Notes: generated by a model not told the origin, from the letters alone. A stretch of DNA of 64,000 nt from Thermoanaerobacterium sp. RBIITD (GCF_900205865.1 NZ_LT906662.1:1811411-1875410), one strand, 5' to 3'. Shown: positions 1 to 8,035, counted from the stretch's first letter. Numbers and translations are program-made.

Positions 1-106
1 TTATAAATATTGAGAGAAAAAACGAGAAAAATAAACAAAATTAAATATAATATCAAATAATCAATTATAACAATGAATTATTGTGTAAAATCACATATTA
101 TGAGCG

Positions 107-135
107 TATACAAAGTAAACAATACATGCTATAAT
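107..135 (+). promoter_or_regulatory. Promoter of the Y RNA / ro60 transcript
   Basis: A perfect -10 (TATAAT, 130-135) lies 17 bases after TATACA (107-112), a 4/6 match to the -35 consensus. Transcription would begin near 142, just before the helix that closes the Y RNA region. Positions 1-106 are AT-rich and show no gene or other signal to me. Confidence 0.6.
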
Positions 136-141
136 AAACAT

Positions 142-400
142 GTAAGACAAAGATGAGGCGCATTAAGGGGTTACTTCGTATACTTTTGGATGTATATTAT
201 TAGTACCTCTTAAAAATTTTCCTCATTTGATATTTTACATATGCACGAGGCGTTAGGACGGGATACTTCGCTTGTTAAGCCGGGAATCGCAGGTTCGAAT
301 CCTGCCCGCAGGAAATCCTGCGGTAGCCAAGAGGTAAGGCACCGTTATGTACCTGTCCGCTTCATTCCTCGTATTCCATGTAAAATAGAAATGCGCCTCC
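142..400 (+). ncRNA. Y RNA (YrlA-like) with permuted tRNA-like module, in the ro60 leader
   Basis: Nested helices are visible. GAGGCGCAT (155-163) pairs with 391-399, TTTTACAT (233-240) with 378-385, ACGAGG (245-250) with 367-372, and GGACGGG (256-262) with 352-358. The apical part is a circularly permuted tRNA. A T-arm (stem 289-293/301-305, loop TTCGAAT) is followed by an acceptor-like helix 306-312/317-323 closed by a four-base loop, then a D-arm (GCC 326-328 / GGC 338-340). The opening corresponds to the anticodon stem and joins the long Y stem. Bacterial YrlA RNAs are known to mimic tRNA in this way and to bind Ro60. The next gene is ro60, only 25 bases downstream, so the RNA may be processed from, or regulate, the ro60 mRNA (inference). 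A side hairpin sits at about 165-213. It is not an ordinary tRNA because the T-arm precedes the D-arm. Confidence 0.85.
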
Positions 401-424
401 AAAGATAAAAAGGAGGTTATTTTT

Positions 425-1921
425 ATGTCAAGAGCAAAAGAATTATTTTCAGTAAAAATGGCAGACACAACAAATAGAGAAGGTTATCCAGCTTATACTA
501 GATCACTGGAAGAACAATATGTACAGACATTGCTCACAAACACTATCGGAAACACATTTTATGCCGATAGTAATACATTGTTGAGTGAAGCTAATGCATT
601 GCACGATCAGATGTTAGAAAAAAATCCAAACTTTGTTGCAAAGGCATTAATCTTTGCACGCAACAGAGGATTGATGAGATTGCAGCCTATATTTGGACTT
701 GCAAAGTTATCTTCTGTATCACCAGAATTGTTTTCGAAGATTTTCACTAATGTAATACTTATTCCTTCTGACTTGCAAGACTTTATGATGATATTAGAAG
801 GACAAGGCAGAGGACAGGGAGGACGTGCTGTAAAGCGACAAGTATCAAAGTTCCTTAACTCTGTTTCTGAATACTGGGCAATTAAATACAATGGGCATGG
901 TCGTGGATACAGTCTTGGCGATATTGTAAAGACAGCACATCCAAAGCCTATTTCTGATAAGCAAAAAGCTATATTTGCATATCTTGTCGGCAAGGAATAT
1001 GACAAGATGCAAGTACCGCAAATATCAGCTTATGAAGCTTTAAAGAAAACGACAGATACAAAAGAACAGATCTCTCTTATACAAGAAGGCAGACTTCCAC
1101 ATGAGGTGGTAACAGGTGTTATAAAGCCTGATAAAGAAATCTGGAACGCTATTCTCCATCAAATGCCAATATTTGCTTTGTTGAGAAATTTGAACACGTT
1201 AGACAGAGCAGGAGTACTTGATGAAAACAGAGAATATATAACGTCTGTTCTAAACGATCCAGAAAGACTTGCAAAATCCAAAATATTGCCATTTAGGTTC
1301 GTCACTGCCTTTTATCAGGTGAAAAAGGCATGGATAAAAGACGCATTAAGACAGGCAGTGGAACTCACATTTGATAACTTGCCTGATATTCCTGGGAAAA
1401 CAGCAGTGTTTTTAGACGTGTCAGAATCAATGGATGGTGATTATTTACGAACAGGTTCAGTATTCGCACTTGCTCTTTATAAGAAAACAAATGGCAATGG
1501 CATATTCTGGACGTTTGATACAAGAGTATATGATCCACAACCTTCCATGTACGACTCAATTTTAACGCAAGCTGAAAGGATAGAGGCTAGAGGAGGCACA
1601 GACACAGGTGCACCAGTGGAAAAATTAAGAAAAGATAATGTCTATGTAGATAACATAATAATTATCACAGACGAACAGCAAAACACTGGTTCACCATTCT
1701 ACAAGGAATTAGAAAAGTACCGTCGCTCAATCAATCCAAACACAAAAGCCTTTGTCATAGACATTGCACCATATCGTTCTTCAATGGTTCCGCCAACTGA
1801 CAAAAATACTCATTATATCTACGGTTGGTCTGAAACAGTGCTTGAGTATATTGCAATGTCAATCAAAGGTTATGGTAGCATGATCGAGGATATTGGTCAA
1901 ATAGAAATAGGACAGGCATAA
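425..1921 (+). CDS. rsr: Ro60-family TROVE domain RNA-binding protein
   Basis: This 498-residue protein has the two-part architecture of Ro60. The N-terminal ~300 residues form the TROVE/HEAT-like ring that in the family binds Y RNA and misfolded RNA ends. The C-terminal von Willebrand A domain has a complete MIDAS: DVSES at residues 331-335, GGTDTG, then ITDE. AAGGAGG stands 7 bases before the ATG. Length fits bacterial Rsr proteins (about 500-530). In studied bacteria Rsr works with Y RNA in RNA degradation or repair, usually with PNPase or RtcB; no rtcB is present here. Its position directly behind a Y RNA strongly supports the call. Presence on a mobile element rather than a chromosome is notable but inferred. 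Confidence 0.93.
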   Translation: MSRAKELFSVKMADTTNREGYPAYTRSLEEQYVQTLLTNTIGNTFYADSNTLLSEANALHDQMLEKNPNFVAKALIFARNRGLMRLQPIFGLAKLSSVSPELFSKIFTNVILIPSDLQDFMMILEGQGRGQGGRAVKRQVSKFLNSVSEYWAIKYNGHGRGYSLGDIVKTAHPKPISDKQKAIFAYLVGKEYDKMQVPQISAYEALKKTTDTKEQISLIQEGRLPHEVVTGVIKPDKEIWNAILHQMPIFALLRNLNTLDRAGVLDENREYITSVLNDPERLAKSKILPFRFVTAFYQVKKAWIKDALRQAVELTFDNLPDIPGKTAVFLDVSESMDGDYLRTGSVFALALYKKTNGNGIFWTFDTRVYDPQPSMYDSILTQAERIEARGGTDTGAPVEKLRKDNVYVDNIIIITDEQQNTGSPFYKELEKYRRSINPNTKAFVIDIAPYRSSMVPPTDKNTHYIYGWSETVLEYIAMSIKGYGSMIEDIGQIEIGQA

Positions 1922-1950
1922 TACCTGTCCACAATTTTTTTAAAATTGTA

Positions 1951-1978
1951 TTGACAAAAACAAAAAATGTGCTAGAAT
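1951..1978 (+). promoter_or_regulatory. Strong extended -10 promoter driving the solitary CRISPR repeats
   Basis: TTGACA (1951-1956), 16-base spacer, then TGC-TAGAAT (extended -10, hexamer 1973-1978). Predicted start near 1985, seven bases before the first repeat. The same layout (TTGACA, 16 bases, TGC, -10) recurs at 32751-32778. Confidence 0.75.
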
Positions 1979-1991
1979 AAAATCAAGTTAA

Positions 1992-2116
1992 GTTTTTTAG
2001 TCTACCTATAAGGGATTGAAACATTTTTAAAAAATCACTAAAAATTACAAAAAATATTTTTTAGTCTACCTTTTAAGGTTTTTAAAAAATTTTTAGTCTA
2101 CCTATAAGGGTGAAAT
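1992..2116 (+). CRISPR. Solitary/degenerate CRISPR repeat cluster (candidate RNA anti-CRISPR)
   Basis: The first unit (1992-2022) reads as a full ~30-nt CRISPR repeat of the clostridial type I-B/III kind. It runs from GTTTTTTAG through CTACCTATAAGGG to the ATTGAAAC end that normally becomes the crRNA 5' tag. Two partial units share TTTTTAGTCTACC and an AAGG end: 2057-2078, and 2090-2116 ending in TGAAAT. The first-to-second distance is about 64 bases, that is one repeat plus a ~35-base AT-only spacer. The second and third lie only 33 bases apart. There is no cas gene, no leader-like long array and no further repeat in the window. A promoter precedes it and a 14-bp hairpin follows. Alternatives are a decayed array tail, or a Racr-type decoy crRNA, which I favour because of the dedicated promoter on a mobile element. 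Confidence 0.75.
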
Positions 2117-2156
2117 AAGCCTTGCTTGTCCAATAGGATAATGCAAGGCTTATTTC
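2112..2156 (+). terminator. 14-bp hairpin ending the CRISPR-repeat transcript
   Basis: GAAATAAGCCTTGC (2112-2125) is perfectly complementary to 2143-2156. The tail TTGTTTG is a weak U-tract, so the hairpin may stabilise or process the RNA 3' end rather than terminate cleanly. Its 5' arm overlaps the TGAAAT end of the third repeat unit. Confidence 0.55.
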
Positions 2157-2197
2157 TTGTTTGCAGATATATTGCGCATATCTGTCGGCAAATTTTT

Positions 2198-2247
2198 CCA
2201 ACAAAAGGCTTGCACTTCCATATTGTATTTGTGAGCCTTTTTGTTGG
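2198..2247 (+). promoter_or_regulatory. Hairpin at the holin-like gene ribosome binding site
   Basis: CCAACAAAAGGCT (2198-2210) pairs with 2234-2247, followed directly by the GGAGGTGAT site of the next gene, with which it shares two G residues. The 3' arm contains five T. It could act as a terminator/attenuator or mask the site. A second small hairpin (CAGATAT/ATATCTG, 2165-2185) lies just upstream. Confidence 0.45.
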
Positions 2248-2258
2248 AGGTGATAGCC

Positions 2259-2546
2259 TTGAGTGATTTTTTCACCTATGCTACATTAGGCACATTGGCA
2301 GGAACAATAACAGCAACGACGTTAATAGTACAATTTATAAAAGATTTAAAACCATTTAAGCAAATACCAACAAGACTTTTGGTCTTAATTGTATCATTCA
2401 CAATCATTTTAATAACATCTTTAATAACAAAACAATTTTCTATAAAAAACATTCCCTTGTATCTTATAAACTCACTATTAGCAACAACATCAGCAATTGG
2501 AAGCTGGCATAGCATAACTGACATAAAAAATGGAAAACAAACTTAG
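2259..2546 (+). CDS. Small membrane protein, holin-like
   Basis: I start at TTG 2259, four bases after GGAGGTGAT, giving about 95 residues (MSDFFTYATLG...). Three hydrophobic stretches (about residues 5-22, 36-55 and 62-85) are separated by short charged turns, with a charged KNGK tail. Size and topology fit small clostridial holin-like proteins, but there is no decisive motif. It overlaps the start of a small sigma-factor gene by 17 bases and lies upstream of a broken peptidoglycan enzyme. Holin plus sigma factor recalls the uviB-uviA and tcdE-tcdR pairs of clostridial plasmids and pathogenicity loci, which supports a release or lysis role by context only. Confidence 0.5.
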   Translation: MSDFFTYATLGTLAGTITATTLIVQFIKDLKPFKQIPTRLLVLIVSFTIILITSLITKQFSIKNIPLYLINSLLATTSAIGSWHSITDIKNGKQT

Positions 2547-3063
2547 AGACCTTATCCAAAAAGCACAAGAAGGCAATAAAGATGCCTTGTTGATGCTAAT
2601 AGAACAATTTATGCCACTTATAAACAAGTATAAAAGAAAACTGAATTGTGACGGATCAGAAACGGATTTATTAATCAAATTTATTGAAATCGCAAAAAGC
2701 GAAAAAACGGTAAGTATAACAACTGAAAAACAATTAATCAAATATATAGAAACATGTATAAAAAACGAATATATAAGGCTGTCAAAAAATCAAAACAAAA
2801 TGCAAAAAAGCGAATTATTAATATTGGATGATGATATGCCAGACAAGAGAGATGTCTATGATGAAATAAACATAAAAACAACTATTAGGCAAGCATTAAA
2901 CCAATTGACGTCGTTGCAGAGAGAAATAATAATACGATCGGTTATTAATAACGAAAAAGAAAAGGACATTGCAAGTGACTTGAATATTTCTCAACAGGCA
3001 GTAAGCAAGGCAAAAAACAAGGCTTTAGAAAAAATGAAAAAATTTTTTAATGGGAGGTTGTAA
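2530..3063 (+). CDS. Small RNA polymerase sigma-70-family factor
   Basis: The 177-residue protein has a region-2-like N-terminus (AQEGNKDALLMLIEQFMPLI near residue 13) and a C-terminal region-4 helix-turn-helix (LQREIIIRSV, then EKDIASDLNISQQAVSKAK). This is the layout of small group-IV or UviA/TcdR-like sigma factors. There is no strong ribosome binding site, and the start lies inside the preceding gene, so translation is probably coupled to it. By analogy with UviA it may direct transcription of element-encoded genes. The target promoters are not identifiable here. Family is clear; regulatory role is inferred. Confidence 0.75.
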   Translation: MENKLRDLIQKAQEGNKDALLMLIEQFMPLINKYKRKLNCDGSETDLLIKFIEIAKSEKTVSITTEKQLIKYIETCIKNEYIRLSKNQNKMQKSELLILDDDMPDKRDVYDEINIKTTIRQALNQLTSLQREIIIRSVINNEKEKDIASDLNISQQAVSKAKNKALEKMKKFFNGRL

Positions 3064-3155
3064 AATTGATATAAAAACACTCTTTAATATATAGAGGGAT
3101 AAGTTGGCCGATAAAATCCTTCTGAAAAAAACTAATGAAAGAAAGTGAGGTGAAA

Positions 3156-3628
3156 ATGAATATGTGGAAAATAACAATTGATTTATATTCTGATAGATAT
3201 AAAGAAGGTGTTTTGCATCTTTGGATTTATTCTTCAACATTAGGAAAATATATTGAAAAATATAATTGCCCTTGTCTAGGCAGAGGAGTAACTTTACCAA
3301 GCTCTCCTGATAGTTGGAGATATATTAATGGTAACACTCCTACTGGAACTTGGGATGCTGTTGTTGATTCAATCGGCGATACCGAGAATATGGACCTAAT
3401 CCAAGGATAGCTTTATCGTCTATAAGCGGTAATGCTTATATTGCTGAACATACTTATGGAAGAAGTGGTTTCATGATTCACGGCGGTAGAGCTGATTATG
3501 AACCTCCATTATATCAGACAGATGGATGTATAAGGGTATATGATAATGATGAAAAATCCTTGGTTAGCTTAATTAACAGCAATGGTGGTGGTCATGGAGT
3601 AGTAATAATAAGTGAAGATTTGGGTTAA
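3156..3628 (+). pseudogene. L,D-transpeptidase (YkuD-like), frameshifted
   Basis: The first frame begins at ATG 3156 behind GAGGTGAAA and encodes an LDT-like N-terminus (LHLWIYSSTLGKY..., PTGTWDA), stopping at 3408-3410. The -1 frame takes over near 3389 and continues to TAA 3626-3628 with the catalytic block: MIHGG, then TDGCIRV. That is the HGG...C-R active-site pattern of L,D-transpeptidases, with catalytic Cys in GCIRV. Loss of a single base near 3388 explains the break. No slippery heptamer is visible, so programmed frameshifting is unlikely. The intact enzyme would cross-link or modify peptidoglycan, in keeping with the holin-like neighbour. Sequencing error is possible. Confidence 0.75.
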
Positions 3629-3632
3629 AAAA

Positions 3633-3681
3633 GGGGAATAGGACTAACAAAATCTTTCAATAGTCCTATTCCTTTTTTTTT
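3633..3681. terminator. Bidirectional intrinsic terminator
   Basis: GGGGAATAGGACTA pairs with TAGTCCTATTCC (3661-3672), followed by eight T on the plus strand and preceded by six A for the opposite direction. It separates the convergent transpeptidase remnant and lipoprotein gene. Confidence 0.85.
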
Positions 3682-4489
3682 ACGATTTATAGTAGTTAAA
3701 ATTAAATATTTTGTTTTTATCCAGTGAAATAATGTTAATTGTGTTTTTTCCCCATTGTATCATTGAATTTTGCATCGTTATATCTTTCTCTGAGATTTCA
3801 CCTACCGTATTTATATTATGAGTTTTTATTTCATAAAGCTTCAAAGAGTGACTTCCATTAGGACCATTTATTTCTGCTGACGGCAAAAAGGCAAACTCAT
3901 CTTCATTATTGGGGTTAAATGAAATTCTCATCATGCTTTCTTTTTTTGATTCGTCATACCATAGTATGTTGCTTTTATTTGTGTCAGTATCAACAATGAC
4001 ACTAATTGGAACGTCTTGAGAAAATTCCAAAACAATATATTTTCCTGACGGAGAAGCAGTTATATAGTCAATGCCATTGAACAAATCGTACTTTAACGCA
4101 TATGAAGTTAAATCAATAGTCTTTATGACATTATCCTTTGCATAGTTAAGTTTTATATAACTTTTATTACCGTCATAACTTTCTTTTAAATCACCATTTT
4201 CAACAAATAAGAGTTGATTCACCCAAACGGATACATGATCACCGTTATATGTAATAAACTGTGGAATATTTGTGCTGATATGTGGTGCGTTTAAATTTTT
4301 AGCAGTTACAATATTGGAATTTTGAGTTATATATGAATTTTTGTTTGTATTTAAATTCTTATTAGTTTTGACATTTTCACTAACTGTCTTGTTATGTTTA
4401 TTTGAATTTGCATTATTGTTTTTAATATTAGTTCCGCACCCGCTTAAGAACAAAGTTAAAATCAATAAACCTACAAAAAATTTTCTCAA
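3680..4489 (-). CDS. Predicted secreted lipoprotein
   Basis: I place the start at TTG 4489 (MRKFFVGLLILTLF...), about ten bases after AGGAGG; an upstream in-frame ATG has no such site. A hydrophobic signal sequence ends in the lipobox LSGC, so the mature N-terminus is an acylated cysteine at about residue 18. An Asn/Lys-rich linker (about residues 20-60) leads to a region of short beta-like strands (PSGKYIVLEFS, NPNNEDEFAFLPS) resembling propeller-type WD/TolB modules, but I cannot assign a family. It stands alone on its strand with the shared terminator at its 3' side. Function unknown. Confidence 0.7.
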   Translation of the reverse strand: MRKFFVGLLILTLFLSGCGTNIKNNNANSNKHNKTVSENVKTNKNLNTNKNSYITQNSNIVTAKNLNAPHISTNIPQFITYNGDHVSVWVNQLLFVENGDLKESYDGNKSYIKLNYAKDNVIKTIDLTSYALKYDLFNGIDYITASPSGKYIVLEFSQDVPISVIVDTDTNKSNILWYDESKKESMMRISFNPNNEDEFAFLPSAEINGPNGSHSLKLYEIKTHNINTVGEISEKDITMQNSMIQWGKNTINIISLDKNKIFNFNYYKS

Positions 4490-4582
4490 TGTATAACAAC
4501 CTCCTCTAAAAGAACTTTTAACGATATTATATAAAAAATACATAAGAAAAGTAAAGCAAATTAAGAAAAATTAAGAAAAATT

Positions 4583-5683
4583 TTAAGTTTGACTTAAAAA
4601 ATTAATAAATTTTTTAAGTTCTTCTAACGCTTTGTTCCACGTCCTAAAATGCTTAATAATAGTTTTGTATGAAGGCTTAAAATGTCTGCTATTGTACTCA
4701 TTAATGCTCGGCAAATGCCCGAAATATTGGTAAGCCTCATTAAGTCCATTAATACAATCATTTTTCGTATATTTGGTTCGGTCATTACAAGGTATATTTA
4801 AAGTTTTTTTAATCCTTGTAATGCCACCATGACGACCAATTTGAGATATTGTTACACCATGTTCAACCATTAGCTTTGCATTTAGCGTACTATAAGCTTC
4901 ATAAATTTTTTTCGCAATGTCTAAAATTTCTTCATCAGAAAGACCTTTATGCACTTCTGAATTAGGCTTAAAACCAGCTTTTTTTAAAGCATTGTTCCAA
5001 GAACCAAAAACCTTTTTATAAATATAAGTTGTAGAATAAAGGCTGTTTTTTGCCAAACGATCCATTTCAAGCGTAGATGGAACATGTCCCAAAAGTTCAG
5101 CAATTTCTTTAAGTTCGTCAATTAGCTTATCTTCAGACATATTTTTACGAAAAGAATATATAAAAATATATCCATGTTTCTTAAGCAAATTAGCAGCAGA
5201 CATGCCAAAATGTTCTATATATGTAGTAGGGCTAGGAAGTCCGTACTTAGAAAATTCAAGCCTTTTAGGTACACGTCCTAACATCTTGCAAACTTCAATT
5301 AACCTGTCTAACATTTCATCGTCAGATAAAGACTTAAAAGAAGCTCTGACAGGCACTTTTGCAGTCTTAAGAGTATTTGCCCAGGTGCCCCAGCGGTTTC
5401 TGAAAAGTTTTGAATCTCCAAATTGCTTAATAAAATCAGACACATGCGGAGAACGTCCATTGGTTTTATAAAAATTCTGAATCCAGCCTAGTATATCAGC
5501 ATCAGAATAAAAACGCCGATTTACAGGCAAACCAGCCTTAATTAAAGCATTATTAAAGCTGCCAAAATGTTTTCTATAGGCATCATAGCTGTACTTTTTT
5601 AAATCTCTTTTTACAGGTGGCCTGCCAAGTTCTGCATAAAGCTCTTTCAAATATTCAATAAGTTCCTCGTCAGAATATTTCAT
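4583..5683 (-). CDS. Six-repeat 'homing endonuclease associated repeat' protein
   Basis: The 366 residues consist of six ~50-residue repeats of the HNH_repeat type. Each has an acidic start (D/E-E-x-L/I), a helix, LGR/LGH-x-P, and an ending such as HFGSFNNALIKAGL or VFGSWNNALKKAGF. The fifth repeat (GGITRIKKTL) is the most diverged. In the family these units accompany HNH or GIY-YIG homing nucleases as DNA-binding modules; no nuclease core is present. The gene starts three bases after the end of the DUF2325 gene, so both are one operon. I infer a sequence-specific DNA-binding or regulatory protein. Confidence 0.7.
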   Translation of the reverse strand: MKYSDEELIEYLKELYAELGRPPVKRDLKKYSYDAYRKHFGSFNNALIKAGLPVNRRFYSDADILGWIQNFYKTNGRSPHVSDFIKQFGDSKLFRNRWGTWANTLKTAKVPVRASFKSLSDDEMLDRLIEVCKMLGRVPKRLEFSKYGLPSPTTYIEHFGMSAANLLKKHGYIFIYSFRKNMSEDKLIDELKEIAELLGHVPSTLEMDRLAKNSLYSTTYIYKKVFGSWNNALKKAGFKPNSEVHKGLSDEEILDIAKKIYEAYSTLNAKLMVEHGVTISQIGRHGGITRIKKTLNIPCNDRTKYTKNDCINGLNEAYQYFGHLPSINEYNSRHFKPSYKTIIKHFRTWNKALEELKKFINFLSQT

Positions 5684-5686
5684 AGC

Positions 5687-7144
5687 CTACACCTGCCTTT
5701 TGATTTCTTCTAATGCAAGTTCCTTGTTGAGTTTGGAAATATATCCGACTTTAATGTTTCTTTTACGTACTTCATTAATAACCTTATAATAAAGCGCATG
5801 GCTTAAAAAATTAGGAAAGAAAAACACAATATCAATATTATCCAAAACTTTTATATCAAAATTTTCAGAATTAATAAAAGTAAAATTAGGCAAACTTTTT
5901 TTAAGTTCTTTTTGCCACATTTCGTAACCGCCTACTATAAGACCTTTGATAGATGAAAAATCAGTATCCTCTGCAGAATTAGAATAGGCTTCTTTTGTGT
6001 CCAGTAAAAACATAAATTCACGTAGTGCATTAAGCTCTTTGTCCTTTTGATGTTCCTCATCAAGCTGCATTTTAAGATCCTCAACAGTTTTGTTAAGCAT
6101 CTTGATTTCTTGCATATATTTGTTTTCCAGTGTTTTTTTATGATCCGCAAGAGTTTGAGAAAGTTCATTGATTTTATTTTTAAGCATATTGTTTTCGGAT
6201 TTAAGTTTTTCTATTTCCTCGTCACGTCTCTCCATTTCGAGAAACATAGTCTCTTGATTATGCTCAAAAAAATACGTTTTAACCTGTTTATATGCTTTAA
6301 GCAGACACTTTATAATTGTTCCTGACACAAAATGTTTAGTTGCACTTTCCACATTCATGTCTTTAAAAATAGCATAGTACAATGTAAAAATTTCAATAAT
6401 ATCTTTTTTACTGATATCATTTTCAAAAAAAAGAGCATCCATGCTTAACTTCTCAGAATCAAATAAAAAGGACACAAAATCTATTTCACGTCTTACAATA
6501 TCAGCTTTGCTGTCAAAAAGCTGCTTGTACGTAGATATTTCTCCAATTTTAAAATAAATTTGTTTTCTTAAATCCACAGCATGATTTTTTATTTCATCAG
6601 GTAGTTTGTCGAAAGAATATGAAGTTGGTTCTAAACCAAGGTAATGTTTTTCACGCTGCAACAAGTTCTTTTCAAGAACACTAAGTCCTTCATTTATAAC
6701 AAATTTTTTATTAAAATTTATTGTAAGAAAATATAAAACAGTAAGTTCTGAATTAAAAATATCAATATGCATATTATCAATTTCTGATCTTAAATTAAAT
6801 ATGTACTGTTCAATATCAATATTATCATGTTTCTCAACATAAGAAAAAGCACGTGGCCATCCTTTTTTTATGATTCGCAGGAACTTCTGAAAAAGATCAA
6901 TGTCATTAACCGCACACAAAATTATACCAAGTGCTTTTTTTGCATAAACCTCACGATAAATATCACCTTCTTTCACGATAAAGTTATTATACCACTCTGA
7001 TTCCTTTGCTTTTTTATAAAACCTGTATTTGTCCGATTCATACAGCATATCAATATCTTTTCTGATTGTTCGTTTTGTACTTAATGCTTCAGTCAAAAAT
7101 GGCAAAATATTAATACGTATCTCCTGGTCCATTTTAAAAAACAC
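5687..7144 (-). CDS. Coiled-coil protein with C-terminal DUF2325 domain
   Basis: 485 residues in three parts. An alpha-helical N-terminal half (1-~285) is unrecognised. A long coiled coil follows (about 290-375, EIEKLKSENNMLKNKINEL...). The C-terminal ~90 residues match DUF2325: GLIVGGYEMWQKELKKSLP, then a predicted NAD/Rossmann-like strand order with DIVFFFPNFLSHALYYK. DUF2325 proteins are found on many Firmicute plasmids and phages without known function. AGGTG-like site before ATG 7144. Middle gene of the minus-strand operon; three bases separate it from both neighbours. Confidence 0.65.
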   Translation of the reverse strand: MFFKMDQEIRINILPFLTEALSTKRTIRKDIDMLYESDKYRFYKKAKESEWYNNFIVKEGDIYREVYAKKALGIILCAVNDIDLFQKFLRIIKKGWPRAFSYVEKHDNIDIEQYIFNLRSEIDNMHIDIFNSELTVLYFLTINFNKKFVINEGLSVLEKNLLQREKHYLGLEPTSYSFDKLPDEIKNHAVDLRKQIYFKIGEISTYKQLFDSKADIVRREIDFVSFLFDSEKLSMDALFFENDISKKDIIEIFTLYYAIFKDMNVESATKHFVSGTIIKCLLKAYKQVKTYFFEHNQETMFLEMERRDEEIEKLKSENNMLKNKINELSQTLADHKKTLENKYMQEIKMLNKTVEDLKMQLDEEHQKDKELNALREFMFLLDTKEAYSNSAEDTDFSSIKGLIVGGYEMWQKELKKSLPNFTFINSENFDIKVLDNIDIVFFFPNFLSHALYYKVINEVRKRNIKVGYISKLNKELALEEIKRQV

Positions 7145-7147
7145 CTC

Positions 7148-7543
7148 TTAATTCTTACTCCAAAATTCTTCTGCAATCTTGCAGACAGCATAACACTCAA
7201 ATTCAGACAAAGCATTAAGTTTGCTTAAAAAAGCATCCATATCAACATTCCATTTTTCAGAAAGCCTGTCAAATCTGTCAGCATCTTCAACTTTAGCTAT
7301 AAGAAGTGTTTTAAAGGACAACTCTGGCAATAAAATAGTGCCATTAAACGCATCATAAATATAATTAAATTCATTTTCTGTAAAAACATGCAAAACTTCT
7401 TTTTTAACTCTGTCAAGCATGGCAAAATAAGCACGAAGAATTTCATTGAATTTGCCTGACATGCTTTTTTCTCTTGAAACAAAATTATTGATACGTTCTA
7501 TCATTACGTCATCAAGCGTAATAGAAAATTTTTCACGTGGCAT
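7148..7543 (-). CDS. Ribbon-helix-helix DNA-binding protein
   Basis: 131 residues. The N-terminus (PREKFSITLDDVMIERINNF, then VSREKSMSGKFNEILRAYF) has the strand-helix-helix pattern of MetJ/Arc/CopG-type regulators. The remaining ~85 residues are helical and unassigned. AAAGGAG lies seven bases before the ATG. It precedes the DUF2325 protein in an operon of four, so it may autoregulate that operon or act in partition like ParG/Omega proteins. Both ideas are inference. Confidence 0.6.
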   Translation of the reverse strand: MPREKFSITLDDVMIERINNFVSREKSMSGKFNEILRAYFAMLDRVKKEVLHVFTENEFNYIYDAFNGTILLPELSFKTLLIAKVEDADRFDRLSEKWNVDMDAFLSKLNALSEFECYAVCKIAEEFWSKN

Positions 7544-7582
7544 AAAAACATCTCCTTTTAATTTCTATTATAAAACCAGGCA

Positions 7583-8035
7583 TTAAGCCTGGTTTGCATA
7601 CTTTAAAAGCTCTTTTTCAGTATCTTCTGTTAAGTTTTTTAAATACTCTACAAGTCCTTTTATGTAGTCCGCTATGTTACGGCTTACATAAAGGACTTCA
7701 TCACGAGACATGTAACTTACACGTGAGCTGAAGTCTCCGTGCAGATACTGCTGAGTACCTATATCGCCGTAGGAAAAGGGCAATATAGAAAATCTGTCAT
7801 CATCATCTAATACGATCCTCCAGAAACCTCCAAGCCTGGAAGAGACATATGCAATTCTTATGCCTTTATAAATAAACTTTTTTGCAAACTTTAAAGCGTC
7901 GTTGTCTTTTAAAATATCAACAATACCGTTACTGATACTGTCAAGGTTCTCAATTAACGTTGAAGTAACTCTTTTATGTTCCTGACATGCTTTTTCAAGT
8001 GAACTTACAATTTCCTTAAACATTTTGCTTTCCAT
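7583..8035 (-). CDS. Hypothetical protein, first gene of minus-strand operon
   Basis: 150 residues, not recognised. A helical N-terminus (about 1-50) is followed by a beta-rich stretch (GIRIAYVSSRLGGFWRIVL, FSILPFSYGDIG) and a helical C-terminus. AAAGGAG stands six bases before the ATG, and a consensus promoter lies about 70 bases upstream. A GC hairpin (AAACCAGGC/GCCTGGTTT, 7572-7594) overlaps its stop codon and may lower expression of the three downstream genes. Confidence 0.6.
   Translation of the reverse strand: MESKMFKEIVSSLEKACQEHKRVTSTLIENLDSISNGIVDILKDNDALKFAKKFIYKGIRIAYVSSRLGGFWRIVLDDDDRFSILPFSYGDIGTQQYLHGDFSSRVSYMSRDEVLYVSRNIADYIKGLVEYLKNLTEDTEKELLKYANQA

Noticed and set aside
281-344. 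Ordinary tRNA gene
   Set aside because: T-arm precedes the D-arm and the acceptor-like helix is closed by a loop, so it is a permuted mimic rather than a functional tRNA.
253-468. Minus-strand reading frame across the Y RNA
   Set aside because: It is opposite to a highly structured RNA and has no ribosome binding site.
1992-2116. Canonical CRISPR array
   Set aside because: Only one complete repeat, one spacer-length gap and no cas genes; the second and third units are partial and too close.
3381-3410. Programmed -1 frameshift in the transpeptidase
   Set aside because: No X-XXY-YYZ slippery site or stimulator is visible; a single-base deletion is simpler.
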